Below, one piece after another: positions 15,787 to 22,979 of a stretch of 32,145 bases of DNA. The DNA is from Chloroflexota bacterium (lineage in GTDB: Bacteria; Chloroflexota; UBA6077; FW602-bin22). The notes under the pieces were generated by a model, which saw only the letters and a program-made list of their open reading frames with translations, did no database searches and was not told the origin of the DNA. Both the position numbers and the translations under genes were made by a program. The DNA lies in contig VGOZ01000035.1 in the NCBI GenBank assembly GCA_016875715.1, positions 1-32,145 of the forward strand. Direction: 5' to 3'. Each line of letters opens with the position of its first letter. Within the stretch, counting starts at the first letter, position 1.

Positions 15787-16166
15787 TCCGCGCCCGGCCC
15801 GCCGGATGGCGATCCCAGGGAGTTGGACGCGGCCCGAAGAGCCGTGATAAGGCACGACTGCAGATCGGCGTACGCTGCCAGTGCCGCCGGTGAGCGTGCC
15901 GTGATCACACAATCGCATCCCGCGGGAAGGCCCGACGAGAGGCGAATGATCTCCCGGAGTCGCCGCCGGACCCGATTTCTCTGTACCGCTCCGCCGACTC
16001 GTCGGCCGACAACCAGTCCGACCCGGGCGAGTCCGGCTCCCGTTCGTTCGCACTGAACGCTCACATAACGGGTACGGATCTGATGTCCCCGAGCCCGGAC
16101 GCGCTCGAACTCCGCGGTGGTTCTGAGGCGGGCCGTCAACCGACCATCACACTCGTGCCGGCTCAC
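15783..16166 (-). CDS. rnpA: Ribonuclease P protein component
   Basis: The protein has 127 residues and is the small basic subunit that helps the RNase P RNA process tRNA 5' ends. RTTAEFERVRARGHQIRTRY, RVGLVVGRRVGGAVQRNRVRRRLREIIR is the core (the RNR region ending in RNRVRRRLRE), followed by CDCVITARSPAALAAY. It starts at GTG 16166, seven bases after the rpmH stop. It has an ~18-residue C-terminal tail rich in Gly/Ser/Pro. Confidence 0.96.
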   Translation of the reverse strand: MSRHECDGRLTARLRTTAEFERVRARGHQIRTRYVSVQCERTGAGLARVGLVVGRRVGGAVQRNRVRRRLREIIRLSSGLPAGCDCVITARSPAALAAYADLQSCLITALRAASNSLGSPSGGPGAE

Positions 16167-16173
16167 GGCGCGC

Positions 16174-16314
16174 TCAGACGACCGTCAATCGCTTTCGGCT
16201 CTTGAGACGGCGGCGCTTCAGGATGTTGCGCCCGGCACGCGACTCCATACGCGCACGGAAGCCGTGCTCGCGCTTGCGAGGGAGGCGCTTCGGTTGCCAG
16301 GTTCGCTTGACCAC
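16174..16314 (-). CDS. rpmH: 50S ribosomal protein L34
   Basis: The protein has 46 residues. It begins [20 protein letters not shown], continues through [16 protein letters not shown] and ends [10 protein letters not shown], matching the full L34 pattern. It starts at GTG 16314. It heads the leftward block of rpmH, rnpA, yidD, yidC and jag. dnaA, which often lies on the other side of rpmH, is not here; a wall-polymer ligase gene diverges instead. Confidence 0.97.
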   Translation of the reverse strand: MVKRTWQPKRLPRKREHGFRARMESRAGRNILKRRRLKSRKRLTVV

Positions 16315-16345
16315 GACGTTTTTCCCGAATGGAGGTAGTGGAACT

Positions 16346-16351
16346 ACTATA
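16346..16351 (-). promoter_or_regulatory. Possible -10 box for rpmH operon
   Basis: On the minus strand TATAGT lies 31 bases upstream of the rpmH start, giving a leader of ~25 bases. No matching -35 hexamer is evident. It lies in the ~94-bp divergent region shared with the LCP gene. I see no DnaA box here. Confidence 0.35.
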
Positions 16352-16393
16352 GGCCCGCGCCACCTGCTATCGCCACGGCACCGGGGCGCTCCC

Positions 16394-16399
16394 TAGAAT
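16394..16399 (+). promoter_or_regulatory. Possible -10 box for the LCP/wall-polymer operon
   Basis: TAGAAT on the plus strand, eight bases before an in-frame GTT codon at 16408. A start near 16406-16408 would make the transcript nearly leaderless. No clear -35 is seen. It is the same hexamer as at 12312-12317 and 4585-4590. Confidence 0.35.
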
Positions 16400-16407
16400 C
16401 GCCTCAA

Positions 16408-16602
16408 GTTCGACCGCGAGGATCGCTTACGCAGGACCCAAGCCAGTCCCCTCGAACGCCATCGCCTGCACCGGCGATCGCCCTCTTCACTCTTCTTGGA
16501 CTGTTCGTCGGTGGCGGCCTCTTCTCCGGCTGGGCATTTCTCAGCAACGTCCGCGAGATCCTCAATGAAACCACCCGCCCGGGGAGGGCTCCGATCTTCG
16601 AC
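16408..16602 (+). other. In-frame N-terminal extension of the LCP gene, start codon unclear
   Basis: The LCP reading frame stays open upstream of GTG 16603, back to a TAG at 16336. It encodes a polar Pro/Ser-rich stretch and then a clear membrane anchor, AIALFTLLGLFVGGGLFSGW plus AFL (16474-16542), as expected for LCP proteins. There is no ATG, GTG or TTG in this frame between 16336 and 16603. Candidates are GTT 16408 (eight bases after TAGAAT), ACG 16429 (GAGGA six bases upstream) or ATC 16477. A base error in the sequence is the main alternative. Confidence 0.6.
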
Positions 16603-17829
16603 GTGGACTCCATCGCGATCCCTGTCGTCGGTGGCCGCCCTCGCTCGACCCCCACCGTTTCGGCACCGAGCGTAGCCGTACCGAGACCGTCCCCCGTCGC
16701 CACGCCGACGTCCGTGCCCGTACAGGACCTGCCGGTCTGGGATGGCAAGGATCGCGTGACGATTCTCCTCCTCGGCATCGACATGCGATCGTCCGATCCG
16801 GTCGCGCCGACGCGATCGGACACGATGATCTTGCTCACCTTGGACCCGCTCAGTCTCACGGCGGGGATGTTCTCGATCCCGCGCGATCTATGGGTGCCGA
16901 TTCCGGGCTACGCGGAGAATAAGATCAACGTGGCACACTTTCTCGGTGAGGCGCGGCGAGCAGGCGAAGGGCCAGAACTCGCACGGCGCACGGTGCAGTT
17001 GAACCTTGGCGTCCCGGTGCATTACACGGCACGGGTGGACTTCAAAGGGTTCGAACGCCTGATCGATACCATAGGCGGCGTTACGGTCGACGTAGAGAGG
17101 GCGATCCTCGATAGCGAGTACCCAAATGAAAACTACGGGATCAATCGCGTCTACATCGGCGTCGGTCCCCAACGCATGGACGGGATCACGGCGCTCCGCT
17201 ACGCGCGGTCTCGCCACTCCGAATCAGACTTCGGCCGCACGCGCAGGCAGCAAAGGGTGCTCGAAGCAGCACGAATGCAGACGTTGAATCTGGGGTTGGT
17301 CCCGAAGCTGCCGCAGATGATCGGAATCCTCACCAGTTCGATCACGATGGACGTGCCAGTGTTCGACCTGCTCGCCCTGGCCAATCTGGGGCGTCAGATT
17401 CCTCGGGAGGCGATCATCACGCGGCAGGTCGATCACAACCACGTCATCGATGTGAACGGCGACGGCACTGTGCTCGTGCCGGATCGCGCGAAGATACGGC
17501 CCATCATCCAGGAGGTCTTCTACGACCCGGTCGTCCGAGCGAATGCCGCGACCATCGAAATTCTGAACGGGACCTCACGCGATGGAATCGCAACGGCGGC
17601 CCGTACCGCCCTGGTCGCCCAACGGTTCGACGTCCGTCGGGTTGACTCGGCCGGCAACGCGACGTTCGATCACACGCAGATTCTCGTGCGCGATGGCACC
17701 AAGCGGGAGACGGGTTTGCGCCTGGCCCGCGCTCTGGGCGTTCCAGCGGCAAGTGTGATCAGCGATAAAAGACAGGGCGCGTATCACATCACGGTGATCC
17801 TGGGTGGCGACTTCACAAGCGTCCGCTAA
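16603..17829 (+). CDS. LytR-CpsA-Psr (LCP) wall-polymer ligase with LytR_C domain
   Basis: The start given is the first canonical codon. The protein almost certainly begins further upstream with a membrane anchor. The LCP domain (~residues 48-215 of this frame) shows RVTILLLGIDMRS, PTRSDTMILLTLDP, GMFSIPRDLWVPIPGY, NKINVAHFLG, RLIDTIGGVTVDVE and YARSRHSESDFGRTRRQQRV, including the arginines and aspartate that bind the polyprenyl-pyrophosphate substrate. The C-terminal ~95 residues (TIEILNGTSRDGIATAARTA onward) form a LytR_C domain. LCP enzymes transfer lipid-linked glycopolymers to peptidoglycan outside the membrane. The stop TAA is directly followed by the GTG of the next gene, and the enzymes downstream fit this role. 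Confidence 0.92.
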   Translation: MDSIAIPVVGGRPRSTPTVSAPSVAVPRPSPVATPTSVPVQDLPVWDGKDRVTILLLGIDMRSSDPVAPTRSDTMILLTLDPLSLTAGMFSIPRDLWVPIPGYAENKINVAHFLGEARRAGEGPELARRTVQLNLGVPVHYTARVDFKGFERLIDTIGGVTVDVERAILDSEYPNENYGINRVYIGVGPQRMDGITALRYARSRHSESDFGRTRRQQRVLEAARMQTLNLGLVPKLPQMIGILTSSITMDVPVFDLLALANLGRQIPREAIITRQVDHNHVIDVNGDGTVLVPDRAKIRPIIQEVFYDPVVRANAATIEILNGTSRDGIATAARTALVAQRFDVRRVDSAGNATFDHTQILVRDGTKRETGLRLARALGVPAASVISDKRQGAYHITVILGGDFTSVR

Positions 17830-18768
17830 GTGACTTCGCTCATCGCGGGAGTCGGTTACATCGGTTCGGCACTCGCGCTCGATCTTCTCCGCGGCGGCGA
17901 GCGTGTGATCGGACTCGACAACTTCTATTCCTCGAATCGCGAATCGTCCGTGCTGCTCTCTCGGGCAGGCGATCTTCAGATGATCGAGGCGGACCTGCGC
18001 GATCGGAGGTCGCTGCGTCGGGCCGGGTCTCCTGGGATCGACGTCGCGTATTTGCTCGCGGCGCAGGCCAGCGCCGACGACCGTTCGATCCCGATCGCGC
18101 TGACTGAGGACGTGAACCTGCGCGGCGCCCGCCAGTTCTTCGAGGTGTGTGTGGAAGCTGGGGTCTCGCGCATCGTCGTGGCGGGATCCATGCGGATCTA
18201 CGGGCAGCCGCTTCCTGAACTGGTTCGGGAAGATACTCCGTATGGAGTGCAGCGCGACTACACCCACCTCAGCAAGGTGTACCTGGAGCACCTCGCCCGC
18301 CTATTCGTCGCGGTTCACGGTCTGCATATCACGGTCGTTCGGATCGGGGTGGTGCACGGCCCTTCCCCGATGATGAAGGATGATCCGCGCTTCATGACCG
18401 TGCTCAATCGGTTCTGCAGGCAAGCCGTCGCGGGCGAGTTGCTCACCATCCATCCCGGAGCCGGCTACGTGCCTCTCATCCATATCGACGAGGTTGTCGG
18501 CGGGCTCCGCCAGGCCGCAGAGCGTGAATGGCCGGGATTTCGAGCTGTCAACCTCGCCGGCGACCTCGTCGGGCTCGATGAGCTGGCCGAGACCGTTCGT
18601 GCGACAGCCATGGACTTGGGGTTGAACGTCCAGGTATCCGGCGCTGCGGAGGCCAGCCTGCGGCGACCCCGAGTCTTCTCGAGCCTGGCGCGGCCCCCAG
18701 AGGGGGCGAGGAGAAGCGTGGTAGCCAGCGTACGCGAGATGATCGACTACTACCGGGCCCGCGGTTGA
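17830..18768 (+). CDS. NAD-dependent epimerase/dehydratase-family protein (extended SDR)
   Basis: The protein has 312 residues. It opens with SLIAGVGYIGSALALDLL, a GxGxxG nucleotide loop of the kind seen in YeeZ-like SDRs rather than the usual TGGAGYIG. VIGLDNFYSSNRESS, IEADLRD, AYLLAAQAS, VVAGSMRIYGQ and VPLIHIDEVVGGL follow the order of sugar-nucleotide epimerases. The catalytic YxxxK is not intact: the segment is Asp143-Tyr144-Thr145-His-Leu-Ser-Lys149, so a Thr stands where the Tyr is expected. It should bind NAD(P) and a nucleotide sugar, but activity is uncertain. It is fused in translation to the next gene by a TTGA overlap. Confidence 0.85.
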   Translation: MTSLIAGVGYIGSALALDLLRGGERVIGLDNFYSSNRESSVLLSRAGDLQMIEADLRDRRSLRRAGSPGIDVAYLLAAQASADDRSIPIALTEDVNLRGARQFFEVCVEAGVSRIVVAGSMRIYGQPLPELVREDTPYGVQRDYTHLSKVYLEHLARLFVAVHGLHITVVRIGVVHGPSPMMKDDPRFMTVLNRFCRQAVAGELLTIHPGAGYVPLIHIDEVVGGLRQAAEREWPGFRAVNLAGDLVGLDELAETVRATAMDLGLNVQVSGAAEASLRRPRVFSSLARPPEGARRSVVASVREMIDYYRARG

Positions 18769-19730
18769 CGGTTCGAGGGAGCGGACGTGGCGCGGAGCGC
18801 CTGTTCCCCACGGTCCTGCTCAAGGCGCGCCCGACTCCCCTACAGCTGAACGACCGCGTGGGGTTCGAGCGATTCGAGGGGCTCGAGCTCTATCTCGATC
18901 GCGCCGACATCGAGGATCCCGAATGCCCGGAAGCAATTCGCCGTATCGTCGAACGAAGTCTGGAGGGCGTCTCAAGGCCACTATCGCTTCTCGTCGAAGG
19001 ACCGGTGCGCTCGCTTGACGGGCAGTTCTTCGACCTGTCGGTAGACTCTCCGGCGAATCGCGAGACTCTGCGCCGAGTCGCCCGTACTGGCCGGGCCATT
19101 GGCGCGACGACGATGTGCATCCATCTCATCGCGCCGCGTGCGGACCTGCGCATCACCGCCGCCGAACGCGGCGAGTCTCTCGAGCGCTGCCGAACTCTGA
19201 CGCGCTTCTACGTCGAACTCTGCGAGGATCACCGACTGCTGCCAACCGTGGAGAACATCCCACCGATCGGTCGGATGCGCGAGTCCGCGTTCATGACCTC
19301 GCCTGTGGGGATTATCGCCGAGGACTTTTTGGAACTGTGCGCACGGGTGCCCGGCACGCGAGTGACCTTTGACACGTCGCATGCCTCGTTGCTCGTGAAC
19401 TTGCTGGCAGATTCGCCGCCCGACCCGATCTACGCCGATCTAAGGGAGGATCTCCTGAGGTTGACACAAGCCTATTCTGCCGTCGCCTATCTCGACGCTC
19501 TCGGATCTCTGACCACCTCCGCGCACGTATCGGACGCGCGCGGGGTGCTGGGCGAAGGACTGGAGTATGGTGCAGGAGACGCGCCTCTCGATGCGATGAT
19601 GGCGCCTCTGTTTAAACACTGCGGGTCCATCGTTGCGGAGGTTCTCGAGCCAGATCCGAACCTATCGCCCGCGATGCGGAGAACCGCACGCGTCCTTCAG
19701 ACCCTTCGCGATGGTGGACGGGGAGGATGA
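18765..19730 (+). CDS. TIM-barrel sugar isomerase/epimerase-like protein (AP endonuclease 2 superfamily)
   Basis: The protein has 321 residues. TTG 18765 overlaps the previous stop as TTGA. The order of metal-site-like residues matches xylose-isomerase-like TIM barrels: Glu in LLVEGPVRS, His in TTMCIHLIAPR, Glu in PTVENIPP, Asp and His in VTFDTSHASLLV, His in TSAHVSDARG, and Glu in IVAEVLEPDPN. Such enzymes isomerise or epimerise sugars using divalent metals, or cut abasic DNA. The setting among sugar-nucleotide and polymer genes favours a sugar substrate. I cannot name a specific reaction. Confidence 0.8.
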   Translation: MTVRGSGRGAERLFPTVLLKARPTPLQLNDRVGFERFEGLELYLDRADIEDPECPEAIRRIVERSLEGVSRPLSLLVEGPVRSLDGQFFDLSVDSPANRETLRRVARTGRAIGATTMCIHLIAPRADLRITAAERGESLERCRTLTRFYVELCEDHRLLPTVENIPPIGRMRESAFMTSPVGIIAEDFLELCARVPGTRVTFDTSHASLLVNLLADSPPDPIYADLREDLLRLTQAYSAVAYLDALGSLTTSAHVSDARGVLGEGLEYGAGDAPLDAMMAPLFKHCGSIVAEVLEPDPNLSPAMRRTARVLQTLRDGGRGG

Positions 19731-20767
19731 ACCTCGATGTAGCCGCGCTGCTCGGGCGTTCTGAATGGCAGGCGCCGTGCGACCGGTTGCGGGAAAGGTA
19801 CGCCGGAGCCCGCGTACTGGTCACCGGTGCGGCCGGATCGATCGGGACAGAGATCGGGCATCGCCTCGTGGATCTGGGCGCGGAGCAACTCATCTGCGTC
19901 GACCATCACGAACCCTCGCTCTATCGGCTCGGACTGGACCTCGGCGGCGCCGATCGGGTGCAACTCGTCCTGGCCGACGCGAGAGACTCGGCGCGCCTCG
20001 GTGCACTTCTGCTGCACCATCGCATCGACGCGGTGGTTCACCTTGCGGCCTACAAACACGTTCCCCTGGGGGAGGCGAACGCCGACCAGGTCGCCCTGGT
20101 GAACATCTTCTCGACTCTCGACCTGGCACGAGGCGCGATGCGCGCTGGGACTCGGGACTTTCTCTATCCATCGACGGACAAGGCGGTACGGCCGCCGAGT
20201 ATTTACGGGTGCTCCAAGAGGCTCGCCGAGGTGGGACTACGCGCCGCGATGGTCGAGAACTCCATGCGGATACGGATCTCGCGACTGGTCAATGTGATTG
20301 GCACCGCCGGCAATGTCATTGAGGTCTTTGCGCGCCAGATCGCGGCCGGTCAGGACCTGACCATCACCGACGAGCGTATGACGCGGTACTGGATGAGCCG
20401 GCGGGAGGCGGCGGACCTGCTCCTCCTCTCGGCCGTTGCCCGGCCCGGAGAGGTCTTCCTGCTCAATGTCGGGGAGGCAGTGCCCCTTGTGGAGACTGCG
20501 CGCCGCCTTGCCATGAGCATGGGCGTCACGATCCTGCGCACGAGAAGCATCGGTGCGCGCCCGGGCGAGCGACTCCAGGAACACCTCGCCTATTCGTGGG
20601 AATCGCGTGTCCCCACCGACATCAAAGGTATCGATGCCCTCGTCGGTGAGCGCGCGCACTCGGGCTTTCGCCGCGGCCTGGCCGCGCTGCGTCGCAACGC
20701 GCGGTCCGGCGACTCGGTAGCGACCCGAGCCGAGATCGACCGACTCATCGCACAGGTTGGCCGATGA
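19727..20767 (+). CDS. CapD/FlaA1-like nucleotide-sugar dehydratase/epimerase
   Basis: The protein has 346 residues. RVLVTGAAGSIGTEIGHRLV (NAD loop), LICVDHHEPSLYRLGLDL, VVHLAAYKHVPLGEANADQV, FLYPSTDKAVRPPSIYGCSK (the catalytic SYK-type region with an intact YxxxK) and a C-terminal MTRYWMSRREAADLLL are the signatures of the cytoplasmic domain of CapD/PglF/FlaA1-type enzymes, usually UDP-HexNAc 4,6-dehydratases. The transmembrane half of the long CapD form is absent. It overlaps its neighbours by ATGA on both sides, so it belongs to the wall-polymer operon. Confidence 0.9.
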   Translation: MNLDVAALLGRSEWQAPCDRLRERYAGARVLVTGAAGSIGTEIGHRLVDLGAEQLICVDHHEPSLYRLGLDLGGADRVQLVLADARDSARLGALLLHHRIDAVVHLAAYKHVPLGEANADQVALVNIFSTLDLARGAMRAGTRDFLYPSTDKAVRPPSIYGCSKRLAEVGLRAAMVENSMRIRISRLVNVIGTAGNVIEVFARQIAAGQDLTITDERMTRYWMSRREAADLLLLSAVARPGEVFLLNVGEAVPLVETARRLAMSMGVTILRTRSIGARPGERLQEHLAYSWESRVPTDIKGIDALVGERAHSGFRRGLAALRRNARSGDSVATRAEIDRLIAQVGR

Positions 20768-21813
20768 CCGCACCACTGGCCCTCGCGATGATCTTCGGTA
20801 CTGCCCTGCTGATCGGTCTGATCCTCGTGCCTGCCTCACGATGCATCGGCGAGATCCTCGGCTTGATCGACCGGCCGAGGCCCGGTGAGATGCAGACCGT
20901 CACTGTGCCGCGGACTGGGGGTTACGGAGTGATCGCGGCGTTTCTGGCAGCCTCCGTGCTCAGCGTCACGCTCGTGCCCGGTGCGGACAGTACGGAGCGT
21001 ATGCGGTTCCTCGGGCTAATCGCCGGTCTCTTTGTGGTCCTGCCGATCGCCTACCTTGACGACCGCCTGCGCTTGGGCTGGCGCGCCCAGCTGGCGGGGC
21101 AGGTGAGTGCGGCGCTCCTTCCCATGGCGTTCGGCCTCTGGATGTTTGACATCTCGTTGCCGTGGGGACCTGCCTACGCGCTTCCCCTGGGTCTGGCGCT
21201 ACCCCTCACGCTGTTCTGGGTGGTCGGCACGATCAACACGATGAACTGGATCGACAACACCGACGGCCTGGCTGGCGGCGTCGCTCTGATTGCGGCGCTG
21301 ATCCTCTTCGTACGCGCATATGGCCTGGATCAGATCAGCGTCGCCGGCCTGACTCTCGCTCTGGCCGGCGCGGCCGCGGCATTCCTGATCTTCAACTTCC
21401 ACCCCGCGCGGGTCTTCATGGGCACGAGCGGATCGATGTTCTTTGGCTACGCCCTGGCCCTTCTGGCCATCATCGGCGGAGCGAAGGTCGCGACCGCGTT
21501 GATGGTCCTCGGACTGCCGATCCTCGATACTGCGCTCGTGATTGTGCATCGCCTCGTGGCGGGACGTTCACCGTTCGTCGGCGGCGACTCCGCCCACCTT
21601 CCGCACCGTCTCGCGGGGCAGGGATGGAGCGTCCGCCGTATCGTGCTCACGATCTACGTGGGATGCCTCTTACTTGGTCTGGGGGGACTGACACTCTCGG
21701 GCCTCTTCAAGGTAGTGCTCTTCGCGGCGGTGCTGGGAGGCTTGGGGGTCTTCATCGCGGGACAACTACTCCGCTCGCGCCGGGATGGCACTATATCGCC
21801 GATCCAACGCTGA
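20764..21813 (+). CDS. MraY/WecA/TagO-family sugar-1-phosphate transferase (variant active site)
   Basis: The protein has 349 residues with about ten hydrophobic helices. It should transfer a sugar-1-phosphate to undecaprenyl phosphate to start a lipid-linked polymer. Family motifs are present: RTGGYGVIAAF, AYLDDRLRLG with Asp99-Asp100, NTMNWIDNTDGLAGG with Asp164 and Asp167, and a basic-histidine segment DSAHLPHRLAGQGWS. The motif normally read as GDSGS (catalytic/metal Asp) is GTSGS, with Thr221 in place of Asp. This may mean altered or lost activity. The 3' end overlaps the convergent WecG/TagA-like gene by 48 bp. Confidence 0.9.
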   Translation: MTAPLALAMIFGTALLIGLILVPASRCIGEILGLIDRPRPGEMQTVTVPRTGGYGVIAAFLAASVLSVTLVPGADSTERMRFLGLIAGLFVVLPIAYLDDRLRLGWRAQLAGQVSAALLPMAFGLWMFDISLPWGPAYALPLGLALPLTLFWVVGTINTMNWIDNTDGLAGGVALIAALILFVRAYGLDQISVAGLTLALAGAAAAFLIFNFHPARVFMGTSGSMFFGYALALLAIIGGAKVATALMVLGLPILDTALVIVHRLVAGRSPFVGGDSAHLPHRLAGQGWSVRRIVLTIYVGCLLLGLGGLTLSGLFKVVLFAAVLGGLGVFIAGQLLRSRRDGTISPIQR

Positions 21814-22554
21814 CGCGATGACCATTGCCGCGAACACGGGCAATGCGAGTTGCCTGCGCCAGCGCCAGGGTTGCCGGATGAGCCGAAACAGCCAGTCAAA
21901 GCCGGCCGCACGCACCCACGCGGGCGCACGCGTGATATCCCCCGCGATGAAGTCGAGCGCGCCGCCACAGCCGATGCCGAGCGTGATCCCCGCACGAGCC
22001 AGGTTGCGATGGAGCCACGCCTCCTGACGGCCGGCACCGAACGCAACGAACACCATGTCGATCGGCGTGGCGTCTCTCAGCGCTGCGAGGACGCCAGTAT
22101 CGCCGTGCGCCCGCGCCTCCCCTTCGTACGAACCCGCGATGGCGAGACCGGGGAACATCACGCTCAGGCGTCGTCCCGCGCGCTCGGCAACACCGCCGCG
22201 ACCGCCCAGAAGGAAGACCCGATAGCCGCGGGACGCCGCACACCGAGCGAGCTCGACGCAAAGGTCGGTGCCCGTGACCTGGTCACGCAATCGCTGGCCG
22301 AGCAGACGTGCCGCGACGAGGAGACCTCTGCCGTCCGGGATCGCCAACTCGCTGCCGTTCAAGAGCGACCGGAATCCCCGATGCCGTGCAGCTGCCGCGA
22401 GAATCTCAGCGTTGGGGGTGACGATCCGCGTCAACCGGCGTGCGGCCACCCGGCGATCGCACCAATCGATGGCCTCGGCCATCGTCACATCGTGAACCCT
22501 GCACCCCAGGATCTCCACGACGCGGAGAGTCCCAGGGTCCAACAACGCGGCCAT
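21766..22554 (-). CDS. WecG/TagA/CpsF-family glycosyltransferase
   Basis: The protein has 262 residues, starting at ATG 22554. The longer upstream frame is a shadow. Motifs of this family (GT26) are visible: LTRIVTPNAEILAAA, LNGSELAIPDGRGLLVAARL, RVTGTDL-type region (DQVTGTDLCVELA), YRVFLLGGRGGVAER, VFVAFGAGRQEAWLHRNL, GIGCGGALDFIAGDITRAP and WLFRLIRQPWRWRR. TagA and WecG transfer N-acetylmannosamine(uronic acid) to undecaprenyl-PP-GlcNAc, the step after WecA/TagO, so this is a natural partner of the adjacent phosphotransferase. A C-terminal hydrophobic stretch may anchor it to the membrane. It points away from a metallopeptidase gene only 14 bp off. Confidence 0.9.
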   Translation of the reverse strand: MAALLDPGTLRVVEILGCRVHDVTMAEAIDWCDRRVAARRLTRIVTPNAEILAAAARHRGFRSLLNGSELAIPDGRGLLVAARLLGQRLRDQVTGTDLCVELARCAASRGYRVFLLGGRGGVAERAGRRLSVMFPGLAIAGSYEGEARAHGDTGVLAALRDATPIDMVFVAFGAGRQEAWLHRNLARAGITLGIGCGGALDFIAGDITRAPAWVRAAGFDWLFRLIRQPWRWRRQLALPVFAAMVIASALDRRYSAIPARAE

Positions 22555-22568
22555 GGTAGCATCGGCAC

Positions 22569-22979
22569 GTGGTGCGGCGAACGCGGGATAGGCCGCCGCG
22601 GGCGCGTCCACCGTACCGCACGCGGTTTGATCGGCTCGTTCGGAGGGCGATGAGCACCTTGCCTGAGCGATTCGCGCGACGTCTCGACAATGTGGCGATC
22701 GTGATCGCCGACGAACCAAGCCCAGAGCAACTGGCGCGCTCGCGCGTCGCGACCGGCGAGACACTCTATGGACTCTACGAGGGGATCCCGGTAACCGCAC
22801 GGTCATCGAGCTACGGGATGGTTGTACCCGATCGGATAACGATATTTCAGCGATCGATCGAGGCCGATTGTCGCTCGGAGGCCCAGATTGTCGACGAGAT
22901 CGCGAAGACAATCCTTCACGAGGTCGCGCATCACTTCGGGATCGACGATCCGCGCCTGGTGGAGTTGGGCCTCGCCTGA
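22569..22979 (+). CDS. Zincin-like metallopeptidase-domain protein (PF06262 type)
   Basis: The protein has 136 residues. FDRLVRRAMSTLPERF, LDNVAIVIADEPS, LYGLYEGIPVT, VVPDRITIFQRSI and the HExxH zinc motif in ILHEVAHHFGIDD are the ordered signature of the small one-domain zincin family. Members are widespread in actinobacteria and Chloroflexota and mostly uncharacterised. GTG 22569 (or 22572) is the only start that keeps the first helix. ATG 22650 has GGAGGG close by but would remove it. It begins the rightward operon to pheT and ends in a CTGA overlap with the methyltransferase frame. Confidence 0.85.
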   Translation: MVRRTRDRPPRARPPYRTRFDRLVRRAMSTLPERFARRLDNVAIVIADEPSPEQLARSRVATGETLYGLYEGIPVTARSSSYGMVVPDRITIFQRSIEADCRSEAQIVDEIAKTILHEVAHHFGIDDPRLVELGLA

